DNA of 64,000 nucleotides, from contig NZ_CP019511.1 of the NCBI RefSeq assembly GCF_002002925.1, forward strand, positions 1,488,001 to 1,552,000. Reading direction: 5' to 3'. Position numbers and translations under genes: made by a program. Below the pieces are notes generated by a model. It was not told the origin of the DNA. It ran no database searches and saw nothing but the letters and a program-made list of their open reading frames with translations. This document shows positions 35,356 through 46,167 of this stretch, in pieces. Each line of letters begins with the position of its first letter. Position 1 is the stretch's first letter. This DNA comes from Sphingomonas sp. LM7 (lineage in GTDB: Bacteria > Pseudomonadota > Alphaproteobacteria > Sphingomonadales > Sphingomonadaceae).

Positions 35356-35872
35356 ATTTACAGTCATTGCCACCGGCCTTGATCCGCAAGATGAGGCTTT
35401 TGAAGCCAAGTTTTACGATGCAGGCTGTGACGACGCGCTAGTTTCGTTTCAGAAAGGGCACATTCTGGTCGATTTCTGCCGCGAGGCGGAGTCTTTAGAG
35501 GAGGCTATCGGGTCGGCGGTGGATAATTGCCGTACGGCTGGCGCCGTCGTTGAGCGCGTGGAGCCTGATCCTCTCGTCAGTTTGTCCGAGATAGCGGCGC
35601 GGTCAGATATGAGCCGGGCTGCAATGACCAACTATTTCAAGGGCCACAGAAGCGAAGGTTTTCCGGCACCTAGAGCCCGTGTTACTACGGCGAGCCCCTT
35701 ATGGGATTGGTCTGACGTATCTCTCTGGCTCTACAAGCATGATAAAATCTCTAAAGAGATTGCGATTGGTGCCGCCGTCGTAAGCGTGGCCAATGATATA
35801 CTGGAATGTGACGGCAGGGATTTTCGGACCAGCCTTCACGAGCGCGTCAGAGAGAAAGTGGCCGCCTTTTAA
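35342..35872 (+). CDS. Helix-turn-helix protein, possible antitoxin-like partner
   Basis: The 176-aa protein has an N-terminal alpha/beta part (YEFTVIATGLDP, AKFYDAGCDDALVSFQKGHI) and a helix-turn-helix (LVSLSEIAARSDMSRAAMTNYFKG, about residues 80-103). A conserved-looking FPAPRARVTTASPLWDW comes next, and a helical C-terminus. The second of two ATGs (35342) has GGAGG at good spacing. It overlaps the frameshifted small gene by 14 nt, the arrangement of a two-gene module such as a toxin-antitoxin pair. It sits near the right end of the transposon and is followed by a terminator. The function is inferred from layout only. Confidence 0.65.
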   Translation: METYEFTVIATGLDPQDEAFEAKFYDAGCDDALVSFQKGHILVDFCREAESLEEAIGSAVDNCRTAGAVVERVEPDPLVSLSEIAARSDMSRAAMTNYFKGHRSEGFPAPRARVTTASPLWDWSDVSLWLYKHDKISKEIAIGAAVVSVANDILECDGRDFRTSLHERVREKVAAF

Positions 35873-35875
35873 AGA

Positions 35876-35899
35876 AGCCCCGCTTCGGCGGGGCTTTTC
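35876..35899 (+). terminator. Rho-independent terminator
   Basis: AGCCCCGC (35876-35883), a TTCG tetraloop and GCGGGGCT (35888-35895) are followed by T residues, directly after the helix-turn-helix gene and just inside the right end of the transposon. Confidence 0.85.
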
Positions 35900-35907
35900 A
35901 TTTCAGG

Positions 35908-35933
35908 CGCTAATTTCAAACTGCGACACTACC
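35908..35933 (-). repeat. Right terminal inverted repeat of transposon
   Basis: Complement of the left end (25 of 26 positions). It is followed at once by the second copy of the target duplication GGATGACG. Confidence 0.9.
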
Positions 35934-35971
35934 GGATGACGAGCCTTGTTGAGTACTTCTATTCTTCCTCG

Positions 35972-36027
35972 TCACCAGGCCTTGAGCCGGGGTCCCGCTG
36001 CCTCCGGCGGCGAACCGCCGGCTCAAG
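35972..36027. repeat. Diverged CGTCACC-type intergenic inverted repeat
   Basis: The left part matches the start of the 12218 repeat (CGTCACC, GGCCTTG, GCCGGGGTCC). CTTGAGCCGG (35981-35990) pairs exactly with CCGGCTCAAG (36018-36027) around a GC-rich centre. Located in the gap after the transposon, with no gene from 35942 to 36213. Confidence 0.6.
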
Positions 36028-36040
36028 TCGTCCAGCGCTT

Positions 36041-36105
36041 GCGATGTAGGATTCGCTCTGTTTGCGTGAAGCGTGGCCTAGCCGCAGGTTCTTTGACATC
36101 GCAGG
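36041..36105 (+). repeat. Repeat B: second copy of the TCTGTTTGC...TCTTTGACA block
   Basis: GCGATGTAGGATTCGCTC, TGTTTGC, a GC-rich interval with a weaker stem and TTCTTTGACATCG line up with the block at 32195-32260, in the same orientation. Edges are conserved while the middle varies, which is typical of a structured RNA or a regulated leader. Function unknown. Confidence 0.45.
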
Positions 36106-36213
36106 CAATCCCGCGAAAACATCCAAGATAGTCTGACTTGGTGTGACCGTTGATGTCCCGCGCCCGGGACGCCGGTTCATTATACGCGCACTCGCAATTG
36201 ATAAGTCCTCAAG

Positions 36214-36993
36214 CTACCGCGCGCCGCGCCGTGCAGCTCCCTCGATCGCCTGCTCGGGTCCCGTAACCCATGATGCGGCCCGCGAACGAGGTTCGTCCGC
36301 CGCCACATCGCCACTCATCGTGAGGACGTTATAGGCTTCCCCGCCCAAATTTCGCGTGTCCGCGACGAGCAGTGGCGCGGCCTGCGGCGTATAGCTGGTC
36401 GCAGAGGTGCCGAGGCTGTGGGTATCGACAGTCAGCAACGGCGTCAGCGGCAGATACAGTGGAGCGTCGCTCACATCGTCCACCACCAGCACGGCGCCGC
36501 CCTTCGACGTCAGGTCGAACAACTCGCGCGCGAACGCCTTGGGCAGGCGAATGCAGCCGTGCGACGCGGGGTAGCCCGGTAAGGGTCCGGCGTGGAGCGC
36601 TACCCCGCCCCAGGTGAGCCGCTGCATATGAGGCATCGGCGCATTGCTGTAGAGGTTGGAGCGGTGGAACACCTTCTTCTCTAGGATGGTGAATTCGCCA
36701 AGCGGCGTCTCATAGCCCGGCGCACCGGTCGATACGGTAGTCATCCCTGCCAGCCTGTCGCCGCGATAGACCAGCGCCTGTTGCTGCCGGATCGCGATGA
36801 CGATCCGCACGGGCGCGCGTGCGCTCGTGCTCGCCTTCATCAGCTCGGGCGTCTCGAACCATATCGACTGGCCCGGTTTCAGGCTTGGGAGCGGAGTCTG
36901 GCTGGCGGTGGCGAGCGGCTGGGCCGCTGCCGGCACCGCAAGAACCAGTGCCAGCACCGCCAGCATAAACAGGGCGCGCGCGCCAAGGGTCAT
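36214..36993 (-). CDS. Periplasmic L,D-transpeptidase (YkuD)
   Basis: The 259-aa protein has a signal peptide (LAVLALVLAVPAAAQ) and a YkuD catalytic domain: the HAGPLPGYPASHGCIRLP motif holds the catalytic His and Cys. L,D-transpeptidases cross-link peptidoglycan stem peptides or attach proteins to them. After the domain comes a polar tail of about 90 residues. ATG with GAGGAAA upstream. It diverges from another L,D-transpeptidase-like gene. Confidence 0.9.
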   Translation of the reverse strand: MTLGARALFMLAVLALVLAVPAAAQPLATASQTPLPSLKPGQSIWFETPELMKASTSARAPVRIVIAIRQQQALVYRGDRLAGMTTVSTGAPGYETPLGEFTILEKKVFHRSNLYSNAPMPHMQRLTWGGVALHAGPLPGYPASHGCIRLPKAFARELFDLTSKGGAVLVVDDVSDAPLYLPLTPLLTVDTHSLGTSATSYTPQAAPLLVADTRNLGGEAYNVLTMSGDVAADEPRSRAASWVTGPEQAIEGAARRGAR

Positions 36994-37240
36994 GCTCGTC
37001 TTTCCTCTGCTGGCGGCAGCCCGCTCTCACGATCTTAAAGTTTTATTAACCCATTTCGGCTGTCCGGGCGAATCGTCGGCTCGCTGCGTCGAAGCTCGGA
37101 TTTGTTTCAACATCCGCGGTTCCAACTCGGTGAAATGGGTAGCGATTGCGGTGAGTTGCACCACTCAGGGCGGATGTTCACCCCATATGAAACTAGGCTC
37201 TGGTACAACCAGGGCACAATAAGCGGGTAGCGGGTAACCA

Positions 37241-37954
37241 GTGACGGAAAATCTCGATTCGGCGCAGACGCGCCGCGCGCTGATGAAGTCAGCGCTTGTT
37301 ATGGCCAGCGGCGCAGTGGTTTCGGCCTGCGCTACGCGGACATTGAATCTTGCGAGCGGGCCGGCACCCATCGTGCCGGTGCCGACAGTCGCGCCGATCC
37401 CGGCCGCGCCGCAGGTGGTAAAGGCCAATCCCAAGGCGCCGGGCAATATTCGTCCCGAACTGTTCAAGCGCGCAGTCGCTGCGCTCGACCGGCACTCGAT
37501 CCGCGTGCCTTCGCACGATCGCATCGCCATCGCCGATTTCGCGACGCCGTCCTATCGCCCGCGTTTTCACATCGTGAACCTCGGTAGCGGCGAAGTGCAG
37601 AGCTTCCTCGTCGCGCACGGCATCGGTTCGGATCCCGAGCATACCGGCCTGCTCCACAGCTTCTCGAATATGATCAATTCGGAAGCTACCAGCGAAGGCG
37701 CCTTCCTGACCGCCGATTATTATGTCGGCAAGCACGGCGATTCGCAGCGGCTGCTTGGGCTCGATCCGACCAACAACAATGCCTTTGATCGCGCGATCGT
37801 GGTCCATTCGGCCTGGTATTCGAACAACGACATGATCGCGAAGCACGGCAAGCTTGGCCGCAGCCAGGGCTGCTTCGCCGTGGGCGAGAACGAGCTCGCC
37901 AAGGTGTTCGAACGGCTCGGGCCCGGCCGGATGATCTATTCCGCCAAGGTCTGA
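37241..37954 (+). CDS. Murein L,D-transpeptidase catalytic domain protein
   Basis: The 237-aa protein has a Tat/lipoprotein-like N-terminus (RRALMKSALVMASGAVVSAC) and a YkuD_2-type catalytic domain: VVHSAWYSNN and the Cys motif GRSQGCFAVGE, in which SQGC replaces the usual SHGC. GTG start after GGGTAACCA. It lies divergent from the YkuD gene at 36214, about 250 bp apart, so two cell-wall enzymes may share control. This subfamily is common in sphingomonads and Bacteroidetes. Confidence 0.85.
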   Translation: MTENLDSAQTRRALMKSALVMASGAVVSACATRTLNLASGPAPIVPVPTVAPIPAAPQVVKANPKAPGNIRPELFKRAVAALDRHSIRVPSHDRIAIADFATPSYRPRFHIVNLGSGEVQSFLVAHGIGSDPEHTGLLHSFSNMINSEATSEGAFLTADYYVGKHGDSQRLLGLDPTNNNAFDRAIVVHSAWYSNNDMIAKHGKLGRSQGCFAVGENELAKVFERLGPGRMIYSAKV

Positions 37955-38017
37955 CCCGGATCGAAAGCGAGTCCGATGGGCTTGGCACTCGGCCACGCCC
38001 CGGACTAGGACCCTTTC

Positions 38018-38085
38018 ATGACCGAAACGCTCCCCCGCATCGAATGCCTGCGCGTCGGGCTCGAAATGCTTGCGGAGGCGCGGCG

Positions 38086-38089
<4 letters not shown>
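38018..38089 (+). CDS. 23-codon leader ORF overlapping nadE
   Basis: ATG at 38018 with AGGA about 8 nt upstream opens a 23-codon frame (MTETLPRIECLRVGLEML then AEARR) whose TGA overlaps the nadE ATG as ATGA. The exact overlap and ribosome site suggest a leader peptide coupling or attenuating nadE translation. The alternative is a chance ORF; no homology is recognised. Confidence 0.4.
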
Positions 38090-40133
<2,044 letters not shown>

Positions 40134-40137
<4 letters not shown>

Positions 40138-41735
40138 CGGCCCAAGAGTCCGGCGACTTTGCGTAGCAATTCCTGCGCCTCGAACGGCTTCCACAACACC
40201 ACAACCTGAGGGCTGGGAAGCGAATCGAGCTTCTCCGAGTCCGCATAGCCGGTGACCAGCACCACGGGCATGTCGGGATATTCTTCGCGCACCTTGTGCA
40301 CGACATTGACGCCGGTCATCCCGGGCATGGCGAAATCGACTACGAGCAAATCGGGCTTCACGCGGCGAACAAGCTCGATCCCGGCATTGCCCTCAGCCGC
40401 TTCCTCAACCGTCGCGCCCGCCGAAATCAGGGTATCGCGAAGGGAACCGCGGACCTGAGCATCGTCATCCACCAGCGCAATCGTGTAGCCCGTCAAATCG
40501 ATCCGCACGTCGGACTTGGCGTCGTCACCGACGATGCGCCGGGGCTGGCTGGTGGCGATCCGCAGGAACAGCGTGATCGAGGTGCCCTGTCCTTCCTCGC
40601 TCTCGATCGCTAGCGATCCGCCTGACCGCCGTACGACGGTCGAGGCCATGGCGAGTCCCATACCGGTGCCTTTGCCGGGGCCCTTGGTCGTGAAGAACGG
40701 CTCGGCTGCGCGGGCACGCACGTCCGGCGACATGCCGACGCCGGTGTCGGACAACGTCAACGCGACATAGTCGCCCGCCGGCAGATCAGGAGCAATCGCG
40801 CCGCTTCGCCGCTCGACGGCAATCGTCAGGATCCCGCCCTCAGGCATCGCGTCGCGGGCATTGAACGCGAGGTTGAGCAGAGCGAGTTCGAGCTGCAGCG
40901 AGTCGACTTCGACATTGAGGCCGGGATCGATCCGCTCGATCCGCACCTGGCCCAGCGGCGCGACCGCGCGCTCGATGAGGTCCTTAACCCCGCTCACCAG
41001 TTCGCCGAGCCGCACCGAGTCGATGTCCATGCGCTGCTTGCTCGAAAAGGCGAGCAGCTGGCTGGTGAGCGAGCGGCCGCGCTCGACGGCGTTGAGTGCG
41101 CTCGCGCTCCACCCGACCACGCGATCGATGTCGTCGGGCTTGCGCGCGATGAGTTCGAGATTGCCGGCAACTGCCTGGAGCAGATTGTTGAAGTCGTGCG
41201 CGACGCCGCCGGTGAGATGACCCACTGCCTCCAGCCGCTGGGATTGGAGAAGCGCTGCCTCGAGCTCGCCGCGCTGGTCGATATGGTCGCGCAATTCGGC
41301 GAGCGCGGCGTCGCGCTCGCGGACCAGCGACTCGAGTTCGGCATTCGCAGCAGCGAGTTGAGTGCGGGAAGGCATTGAAATCACCCTCGAGACGAGCGGC
41401 CACAACGCGATCGCCGTCGCGATAGACGCGGCAGCGGTCACGCCTTTAATGACTAGCTCTAAAGCATAGAAAGGGCGCCACAAAGTCAAGATGCTCATGA
41501 GATGTACGAAACCGCCCGCCATCAAAAACAGCGCGAAGCACCAGAACATCCAGCCAAAAGCGAAATCACGGCGTCGCCGGATCAGTACCGCAAGCCCCAG
41601 CGAGATCGAGAAATAAGCAAGCGCGAGGACCGCATCGGCGGCGGTATTTCCCCAAAGCAGGTCGGATCGCCACGCCATGGATGCGCCATGCGGGGCATAG
41701 CTGCCGGTCGACAACGCAACCAGAAGGCTCAGCAT
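40134..41735 (-). CDS. Hybrid histidine kinase with ethylene-receptor-like membrane sensor
   Basis: The 533-aa protein has three N-terminal membrane segments (about 31-54, 60-82 and 92-116), a HisKA domain with phospho-acceptor H180 (GGVAHDFNN), an HATPase domain (N292 region, DTGVGM at 330, GTGMGLAM) and a receiver domain (D423/D424, phospho-acceptor D467, K516). The sensor aligns with the ethylene-binding domain of ETR1/cyanobacterial receptors: AYFSI, D34 and H78 match D25 and H69 at identical spacing. The copper-ligand Cys65 position is Gly74. So ethylene binding is unlikely, but another small ligand or metal is possible. Cognate output unknown. Confidence 0.85.
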
Positions 41736-41833
41736 GAAAGAATCCTAAGCTGCGGCCACGACCGCGGAAACGTCCCCGTATAGACCAGTTAGCGCACTGT
41801 GAGACCTACGTAAAATGCCAGAGCGAGGGTATA

Positions 41834-42859
41834 TCAGAACGGTAACGTTCTTCCATCGCGAGCGCTCTGGCGGGCGAGTTCGACGATCCTGATGACTGCG
41901 ATCGCATCGGCAGGCGTCACCGGCGGCGGTGCGCCATCCGCGATCGCCCGGGCGATGCCGGCATAGAAGAGGCGATAGTCGCCGCGCTCGGATTTGATCG
42001 CCCTGCCGGTCCCGTCGCCCGCAACCAGCGCGCCGTGATTGGCCGGGTCTTCGATGCCGTGGCCGGGATCGCCGGCGCGGCCGCCACCACGTAGCTGAGT
42101 TTCCTGCGGGTCCAGGCCGTGCTTGACGAAGCTGGCCCGGGTCCCGTGCATCGCGAAGCGCGGGCGTGGCGACGGGACGATCGCTGCCGAGGAGAGGATC
42201 GCCCGCATCCGGCCATAGTGTAGCGTCAGCTCGAAATAATCGTCGACCAGCGAACCTTCGCGCTGCGCGGCGATGTCGGCGGTGATCGATTGCGGCGGGC
42301 CGAACAGCGCGAGCGCCTGATCGATCAGGTGCGGCCCCAAGTCGATCAGCACCCCGCCGCCGGGACCCGCGGTCTCGTGCCAGCTCTCGCGCAGCGCGGG
42401 GCGGAAGCGGTCCCAGCGTGCTTCATAGAGCGTGACGTCGCCGATCGCGCCTTCGTCGAGCAGCTTTCGGACGGTCAGAAAATCGCTGTCCCAGCGGCGG
42501 TTATGGAAGACACTGAGCATTCTCCCCTGCGCTTCGGCCAGCGCACGCAGAGTCTCAGCCTCGGCCACGGTGTTCGCGAAAGGCTTGTCGACCACGACGT
42601 GCTTGCCGGCTTCGAGCGCTGCCTTGGCCAGCGCGAAATGGGTGTCGTTGGGCGTCGAGACCACGACCAGTTCGATCGCCGGATCGGCGAGCAAGATGGC
42701 GGCATCGGGCACGACCTGCACCGCGGGATGGCGGGCGTGGACCGCGTCCGGGCGTGAGGTCACGATCGCGGCGAGATCGAGCTCGGGCACGGCCGCAACC
42801 AGCGGCGCGTGGAACGCCATGCCGCCGAGGCCGTAGCCGATAATTCCGGTGCGGATCAT
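41834..42859 (-). CDS. Gfo/Idh/MocA-family oxidoreductase (cytoplasmic)
   Basis: The 341-aa protein has an N-terminal Rossmann motif (GIIGYGLGGMAFH), the family's conserved VDKPFA motif (the usual EKP written DKP) and the substrate-binding segment GGGVLIDLGPHLIDQAL. No signal peptide. Members are NAD(P)-dependent and act on sugars, inositols or related polyols. It begins the run of MocA-type genes in the second carbohydrate locus. The substrate is unknown. Confidence 0.9.
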   Translation of the reverse strand: MIRTGIIGYGLGGMAFHAPLVAAVPELDLAAIVTSRPDAVHARHPAVQVVPDAAILLADPAIELVVVSTPNDTHFALAKAALEAGKHVVVDKPFANTVAEAETLRALAEAQGRMLSVFHNRRWDSDFLTVRKLLDEGAIGDVTLYEARWDRFRPALRESWHETAGPGGGVLIDLGPHLIDQALALFGPPQSITADIAAQREGSLVDDYFELTLHYGRMRAILSSAAIVPSPRPRFAMHGTRASFVKHGLDPQETQLRGGGRAGDPGHGIEDPANHGALVAGDGTGRAIKSERGDYRLFYAGIARAIADGAPPPVTPADAIAVIRIVELARQSARDGRTLPF

Positions 42860-42988
42860 GGGCGTTCCCTTTTTACACGTTGTCCGGGGCGCTTAGAGAA
42901 AACGGGGAACATGTGCATGCCGAAGTTGCCACGCGCCGGGCCGGCGAGTCTTCCTTCGCTACGGGTAATGTCGACCGGACGGACGCGG

Positions 42989-44347
42989 CTAGATCGCGTA
43001 CTTCGCGCGCTGTGGACGACTGAGCATCGCATTTGCAGCGTCGTCACCGATGAAACGCTCGGCCTTCGGGTCCCATTTCAAGCGCCGCCCGGTCTTCATC
43101 GCGGTCCAGTGGAGCAGACAGGTCGAGCAGCCGCGATGGCCGATCTCGGCCGGCGCGCTGACCGGCACCCCGGTGAGGATCGCGTCGAGCCAGTTGCGGT
43201 GCTGTTCGGGGACCTTGAGCAGATGGATCTCGTTCGAGCCGATCACGCTGGTCAGGATCTTGGGATCGCTCGCCTGGAGCGGATCGATCTGCGGGCCGCT
43301 CGGGTCCGACGGCGTCACCGATCCGCTGCGCGTGACGAAGATCCAGCCCTTGTCGCCGATGAACTTCACTCCGTTGGGCAAGGCGCCCGACACCGTCATC
43401 GTCGTACCGTTGGCGTAGCGCGCATGCGTCTCGAACGCGCCATGGACGTCCCACAGGCCGCTGGTGGGGAACGCGCCCTTGCCCCAGATCTCGACCGGGC
43501 CGCTATGCTCCATGCCCATGCCCCAATGGGCGGTGTCGATATGATGCGAGCCCCAGCCGGTGATCATCCCGGCGCCGAATTGCTCGATCCGCAGCCAGCC
43601 GGGACGGTTCTCGAACGAATCCTGCGGATGGACGCCGATCTCGGTATACGGAATCTCCGGCGTGGTGCCGAGCCACGCGTCGTAATTGAGGTTCGACGGC
43701 ACCGGCATCGGCGGCGCCTCGGGCCCCGAGGGATCCCCGGGCAACCCGACCTCGACATGGCGGATCTTGCCGATGCGGCCGTTGCGGACGAGCTCGCAGG
43801 CACGGTGGAATTGCGGCCAGGGATCCTGCCCGCGCTGCTGCGAGCCGATCTGGAGGACCTTGCCGCTCGCCTTGACTGCATCGGCCATCATGCGGCCCTC
43901 GGCGATGGTCAGCGCAGCGGGCTTCTGGAGGTAGACGTGCTTGCCGGCGCGGACGGCGTGGACCGCCTGCGGGGCGTGCTGGTGATCGGGGGTGGAGATG
44001 ATGACCGCGTCGATCTCCCTGTTGCCGAGGAGCTCGCGATAATCATGGTACATCCTGGTGCCGGAATAGGGCTTGCCGGTGCTCGCGGCGTAGCGCGCAT
44101 CGACCAGCTCCTTGCCCGCACCCAGGCGGACGGTATCGACATCGCACACCGCGACGATCTGCGCGTCGGCGTGCTTATGGACTTCCTTCATGTCGTGGAT
44201 GCGCGAGATGCGCCCGACGCCGATCGCGCCGATCACCACGCGGTTGGAGGGGGCGTATTTGCCGAACACGCTGGCGGGGACGATCATCGGGGCAGCTATT
44301 GCTGCGGTGGTCTTGAGGATGCCGCGTCGGGTAGTTTTGAGGGTCAT
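42989..44347 (-). CDS. Exported Gfo/Idh/MocA-family oxidoreductase
   Basis: The 452-aa protein begins with a Tat-type signal (TTRRGILKTTAAIAAPMIVPASVFG), so is probably exported folded with its cofactor. The Rossmann motif is IGAIGVGRISRIHD, the EKP-like motif is LQKPAAL, and GWGSHHIDTAHWGM contains the active-site His region. ATG with GGGAGA upstream. Exported MocA proteins are frequent in glycan-utilisation loci and may oxidise sugar residues or act as glycosidases by an NAD-dependent redox mechanism; which applies here is unknown. Confidence 0.88.
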   Translation of the reverse strand: MTLKTTRRGILKTTAAIAAPMIVPASVFGKYAPSNRVVIGAIGVGRISRIHDMKEVHKHADAQIVAVCDVDTVRLGAGKELVDARYAASTGKPYSGTRMYHDYRELLGNREIDAVIISTPDHQHAPQAVHAVRAGKHVYLQKPAALTIAEGRMMADAVKASGKVLQIGSQQRGQDPWPQFHRACELVRNGRIGKIRHVEVGLPGDPSGPEAPPMPVPSNLNYDAWLGTTPEIPYTEIGVHPQDSFENRPGWLRIEQFGAGMITGWGSHHIDTAHWGMGMEHSGPVEIWGKGAFPTSGLWDVHGAFETHARYANGTTMTVSGALPNGVKFIGDKGWIFVTRSGSVTPSDPSGPQIDPLQASDPKILTSVIGSNEIHLLKVPEQHRNWLDAILTGVPVSAPAEIGHRGCSTCLLHWTAMKTGRRLKWDPKAERFIGDDAANAMLSRPQRAKYAI

Positions 44348-44387
44348 TGCCTGTCTCCCGATACCGTATGGACATTCAGTGTCCCCA

Positions 44388-44530
44388 TCCCGGCAAGGGA
44401 GGGGTTAGGGGTGGGTAGCCGCGGGCGAAGCTCGATGCCTCGACCGTGGCTGTTTTGACGAGATGCGGGAGAGTTCTTTTGGGGCGCAGACGCGCGCACC
44501 CACCCCCAGCCCCTCCCTGCGAGCAGGGAG
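44388..44530. repeat. Inverted pair of CCCACCCC-CCCCTCCCT repeats
   Basis: The block 44388-44416 (read on the minus strand ACCCACCCCTAACCCCTCCC) and the block 44498-44530 (ACCCACCCCCAGCCCCTCCC plus a small hairpin GCGAGC) are inverted copies of one GC-rich repeat, in the gap between two MocA-type genes. A third copy lies at 46366-46400. Typical short intergenic repeats of this group; they may help terminate transcription. Confidence 0.65.
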
Positions 44531-44549
44531 CGGAGCTTCAGCTGCGCCG

Positions 44550-45710
44550 TCACGTCAGCTTCGGCCGGGTGGCGTTTTTCTGGGCGGTGAGGACCAGTTG
44601 GGCAGCGAGGAGCGCCTGGGCCTGGTCCTGTGCGATCGACGTGCGCTCGACGATGTCGGTCACGAATTGCGGGCCGAAGGGCAGCGGTACTTTCGAGCAA
44701 TCGATATAGCGCACGCCCTTCTTGTCAGTGATGAACAGGTGGTTGCCGCCCGGGCGCCCGGCGACATCGACATATTTGCGCAGCTCGATCGAGCCTTCGG
44801 TGCCGACGAGGAACAGGCGGCCATCGCCCCAGGTGGGGAGGCCATCGGGGGTGAACCAGTCGACGCGGATATAGCCGGTGCCCCCGTTACCGGTGGCGAT
44901 CATGTCGCCGAAATCCTCGAACTTCGGCTTGTCGGGCCAGTGGAGATTGCCGGTCTGCGCGGCGACGACCTGCGCCGAAGTCGAGCCGGTGTAGAACAGG
45001 AACTGATCGGCCTGGTGGCTGCCGATATCGGTGAGGATGCCGCCATATCGGGCCTTGTCCCAGAACCAGTCGGGGCGGCTGGGCGCACTGACCCGGTGGG
45101 GGGCGAGATTGACCGTCTGGATCACCTTGCCGATCGCGCCCTGCGCGACGAGTTCGCCGGCATGAACCGCCGAGCGCACTTCGAGCCGCTCGGAATACAT
45201 GATCGCGAACTTCTTGCCGGTTTCCCTGACCGCGCGGCGGACGTCGGCGAGCTGCTCAAGGCTGGTGATCGCGGGCTTGTCGCCGAGATAGTCCTTGCCC
45301 GCGCGCATCGCGCGGATGCCGAGTGGGGCGCGGAGATCGGGGATCGGCGCGCCGATGATCAGCTGGATCGCCTTGTCGCCGAGAATCTCGTCCTCGCTCC
45401 TGGCGAGCTTGACGCCATTGCCATAGCGCTTGGCGAAGGTCTCGATCTGCTTGGGATCGGTGGCGAAGAACGCGACCGGGGTGCCGCCGCCGCGGATCAT
45501 CGCGTCGGTCATCCCGTAAATGTGCGCGTGATCGAGGCCGATGATGCCGAACTTGATGCGGTGCTTCGCGGTGGGCTCGGGTGCGGCGGGCGCGGCGTCG
45601 GCGGAGACGGCATTGCCCTGGGTCTGCGACTGGGCGGCGAGCAGTTCGGGGGGCAAGGCAGCGCCGAGACCTGCCAGTCCGGCGCCGGTGAGCATCGTGC
45701 GGCGGTGCAT
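44550..45710 (-). CDS. Exported Gfo/Idh/MocA-family oxidoreductase
   Basis: The 386-aa protein has a Tat-like signal (HRRTMLTGAGLAGLGAALPPELLA) and the family motifs FGIIGLDHAHIYGM, GDKPAI (EKP-type) and GGILTDIGSHQADQF with the conserved His. The start ATG at 45710 has GAGGAGA 6 nt upstream. It is 10 nt downstream of the cupin gene, so cotranscribed. Probably a periplasmic NAD(P)-binding sugar oxidoreductase or NAD-dependent glycosidase-like protein; the substrate is unknown. Confidence 0.88.
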   Translation of the reverse strand: MHRRTMLTGAGLAGLGAALPPELLAAQSQTQGNAVSADAAPAAPEPTAKHRIKFGIIGLDHAHIYGMTDAMIRGGGTPVAFFATDPKQIETFAKRYGNGVKLARSEDEILGDKAIQLIIGAPIPDLRAPLGIRAMRAGKDYLGDKPAITSLEQLADVRRAVRETGKKFAIMYSERLEVRSAVHAGELVAQGAIGKVIQTVNLAPHRVSAPSRPDWFWDKARYGGILTDIGSHQADQFLFYTGSTSAQVVAAQTGNLHWPDKPKFEDFGDMIATGNGGTGYIRVDWFTPDGLPTWGDGRLFLVGTEGSIELRKYVDVAGRPGGNHLFITDKKGVRYIDCSKVPLPFGPQFVTDIVERTSIAQDQAQALLAAQLVLTAQKNATRPKLT

Positions 45711-45720
45711 GCGTGTCTCC

Positions 45721-46167
45721 TCAGTTTGCGGGCGTCGCCGGGGTCTTCCAGTTGATGACGTGATAGGTCGCCGGAGTCGCACCGACATTGCGCAGCGCGT
45801 GGGGCGAATTGGACGCGTTGAAGATCACCGAGCCCGGGCCCAGCCGCTTCCACACGCCACCGCTGAGTACCTCGACGGTGCCCTCGCGGACGATCACCAG
45901 CTCTTCGTTGGGATGGGTGTGCGGGGGATGCGAGGCGAGGCCGGGGTTGAGCGTGGTGACGTGCATCTCCAGCTCGTCGAGCGTCGCGGTGGGCTGGCGG
46001 ACGAGGTTGCGGATCGCACCGACATCGGTGGCCTTCACGTCCATCTTCGCCCAATCGAATACCGCAGGGCCAAGCTTGGCGGGGGTGGTCTGCGCGGCTG
46101 CGGCCACCGCAAAGGTGGCCAACACTGCCAAACCCGCGACGATCCCGTCCCTCGGCGTAATCCGCAT
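45721..46167 (-). CDS. Exported cupin-domain protein
   Basis: The 148-aa protein has a signal peptide (VAGLAVLATFAVAAAAQ) and one cupin barrel with a metal-binding motif SHPPHTHPNEELVIVREG and a second half GSVIFNASNSPHALRN. Metal-binding residues (two His, Glu, His) look intact. It precedes a MocA-type gene in an operon. Single-domain periplasmic cupins near carbohydrate genes may be sugar isomerases or binding proteins; function not assignable. Confidence 0.85.
   Translation of the reverse strand: MRITPRDGIVAGLAVLATFAVAAAAQTTPAKLGPAVFDWAKMDVKATDVGAIRNLVRQPTATLDELEMHVTTLNPGLASHPPHTHPNEELVIVREGTVEVLSGGVWKRLGPGSVIFNASNSPHALRNVGATPATYHVINWKTPATPAN

Larger units (their letters stand above)
32433..35933. 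mobile_element. 3.5-kb IS1-like transposon with passenger genes
   Basis: The element is bounded by 26-bp terminal inverted repeats starting GGTAGTGTCGCAGTTTGAA (one mismatch) and flanked by an 8-bp direct target duplication GGATGACG (32425-32432 and 35934-35941). It encodes an IS1-like DDE transposase, two small proteins, a P63C-domain protein on the opposite strand, a frameshifted small gene and a helix-turn-helix protein. Several open frames use AT-richer codons than the host. The intact ends and exact duplication indicate a relatively recent insertion into intergenic DNA. Typical IS1 elements are under 1 kb, so this is a cargo-bearing form. Confidence 0.9.

Noticed and set aside
35093..35409. 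Minus-strand ORFs of about 100 codons in the transposon
   Set aside because: Antisense to the frameshifted small gene, whose plus-strand reading is far more protein-like.
41840..41860. AGAACG/CGTTCT near-palindrome
   Set aside because: Lies within the 3' end of a MocA-type coding sequence with no promoter role evident.
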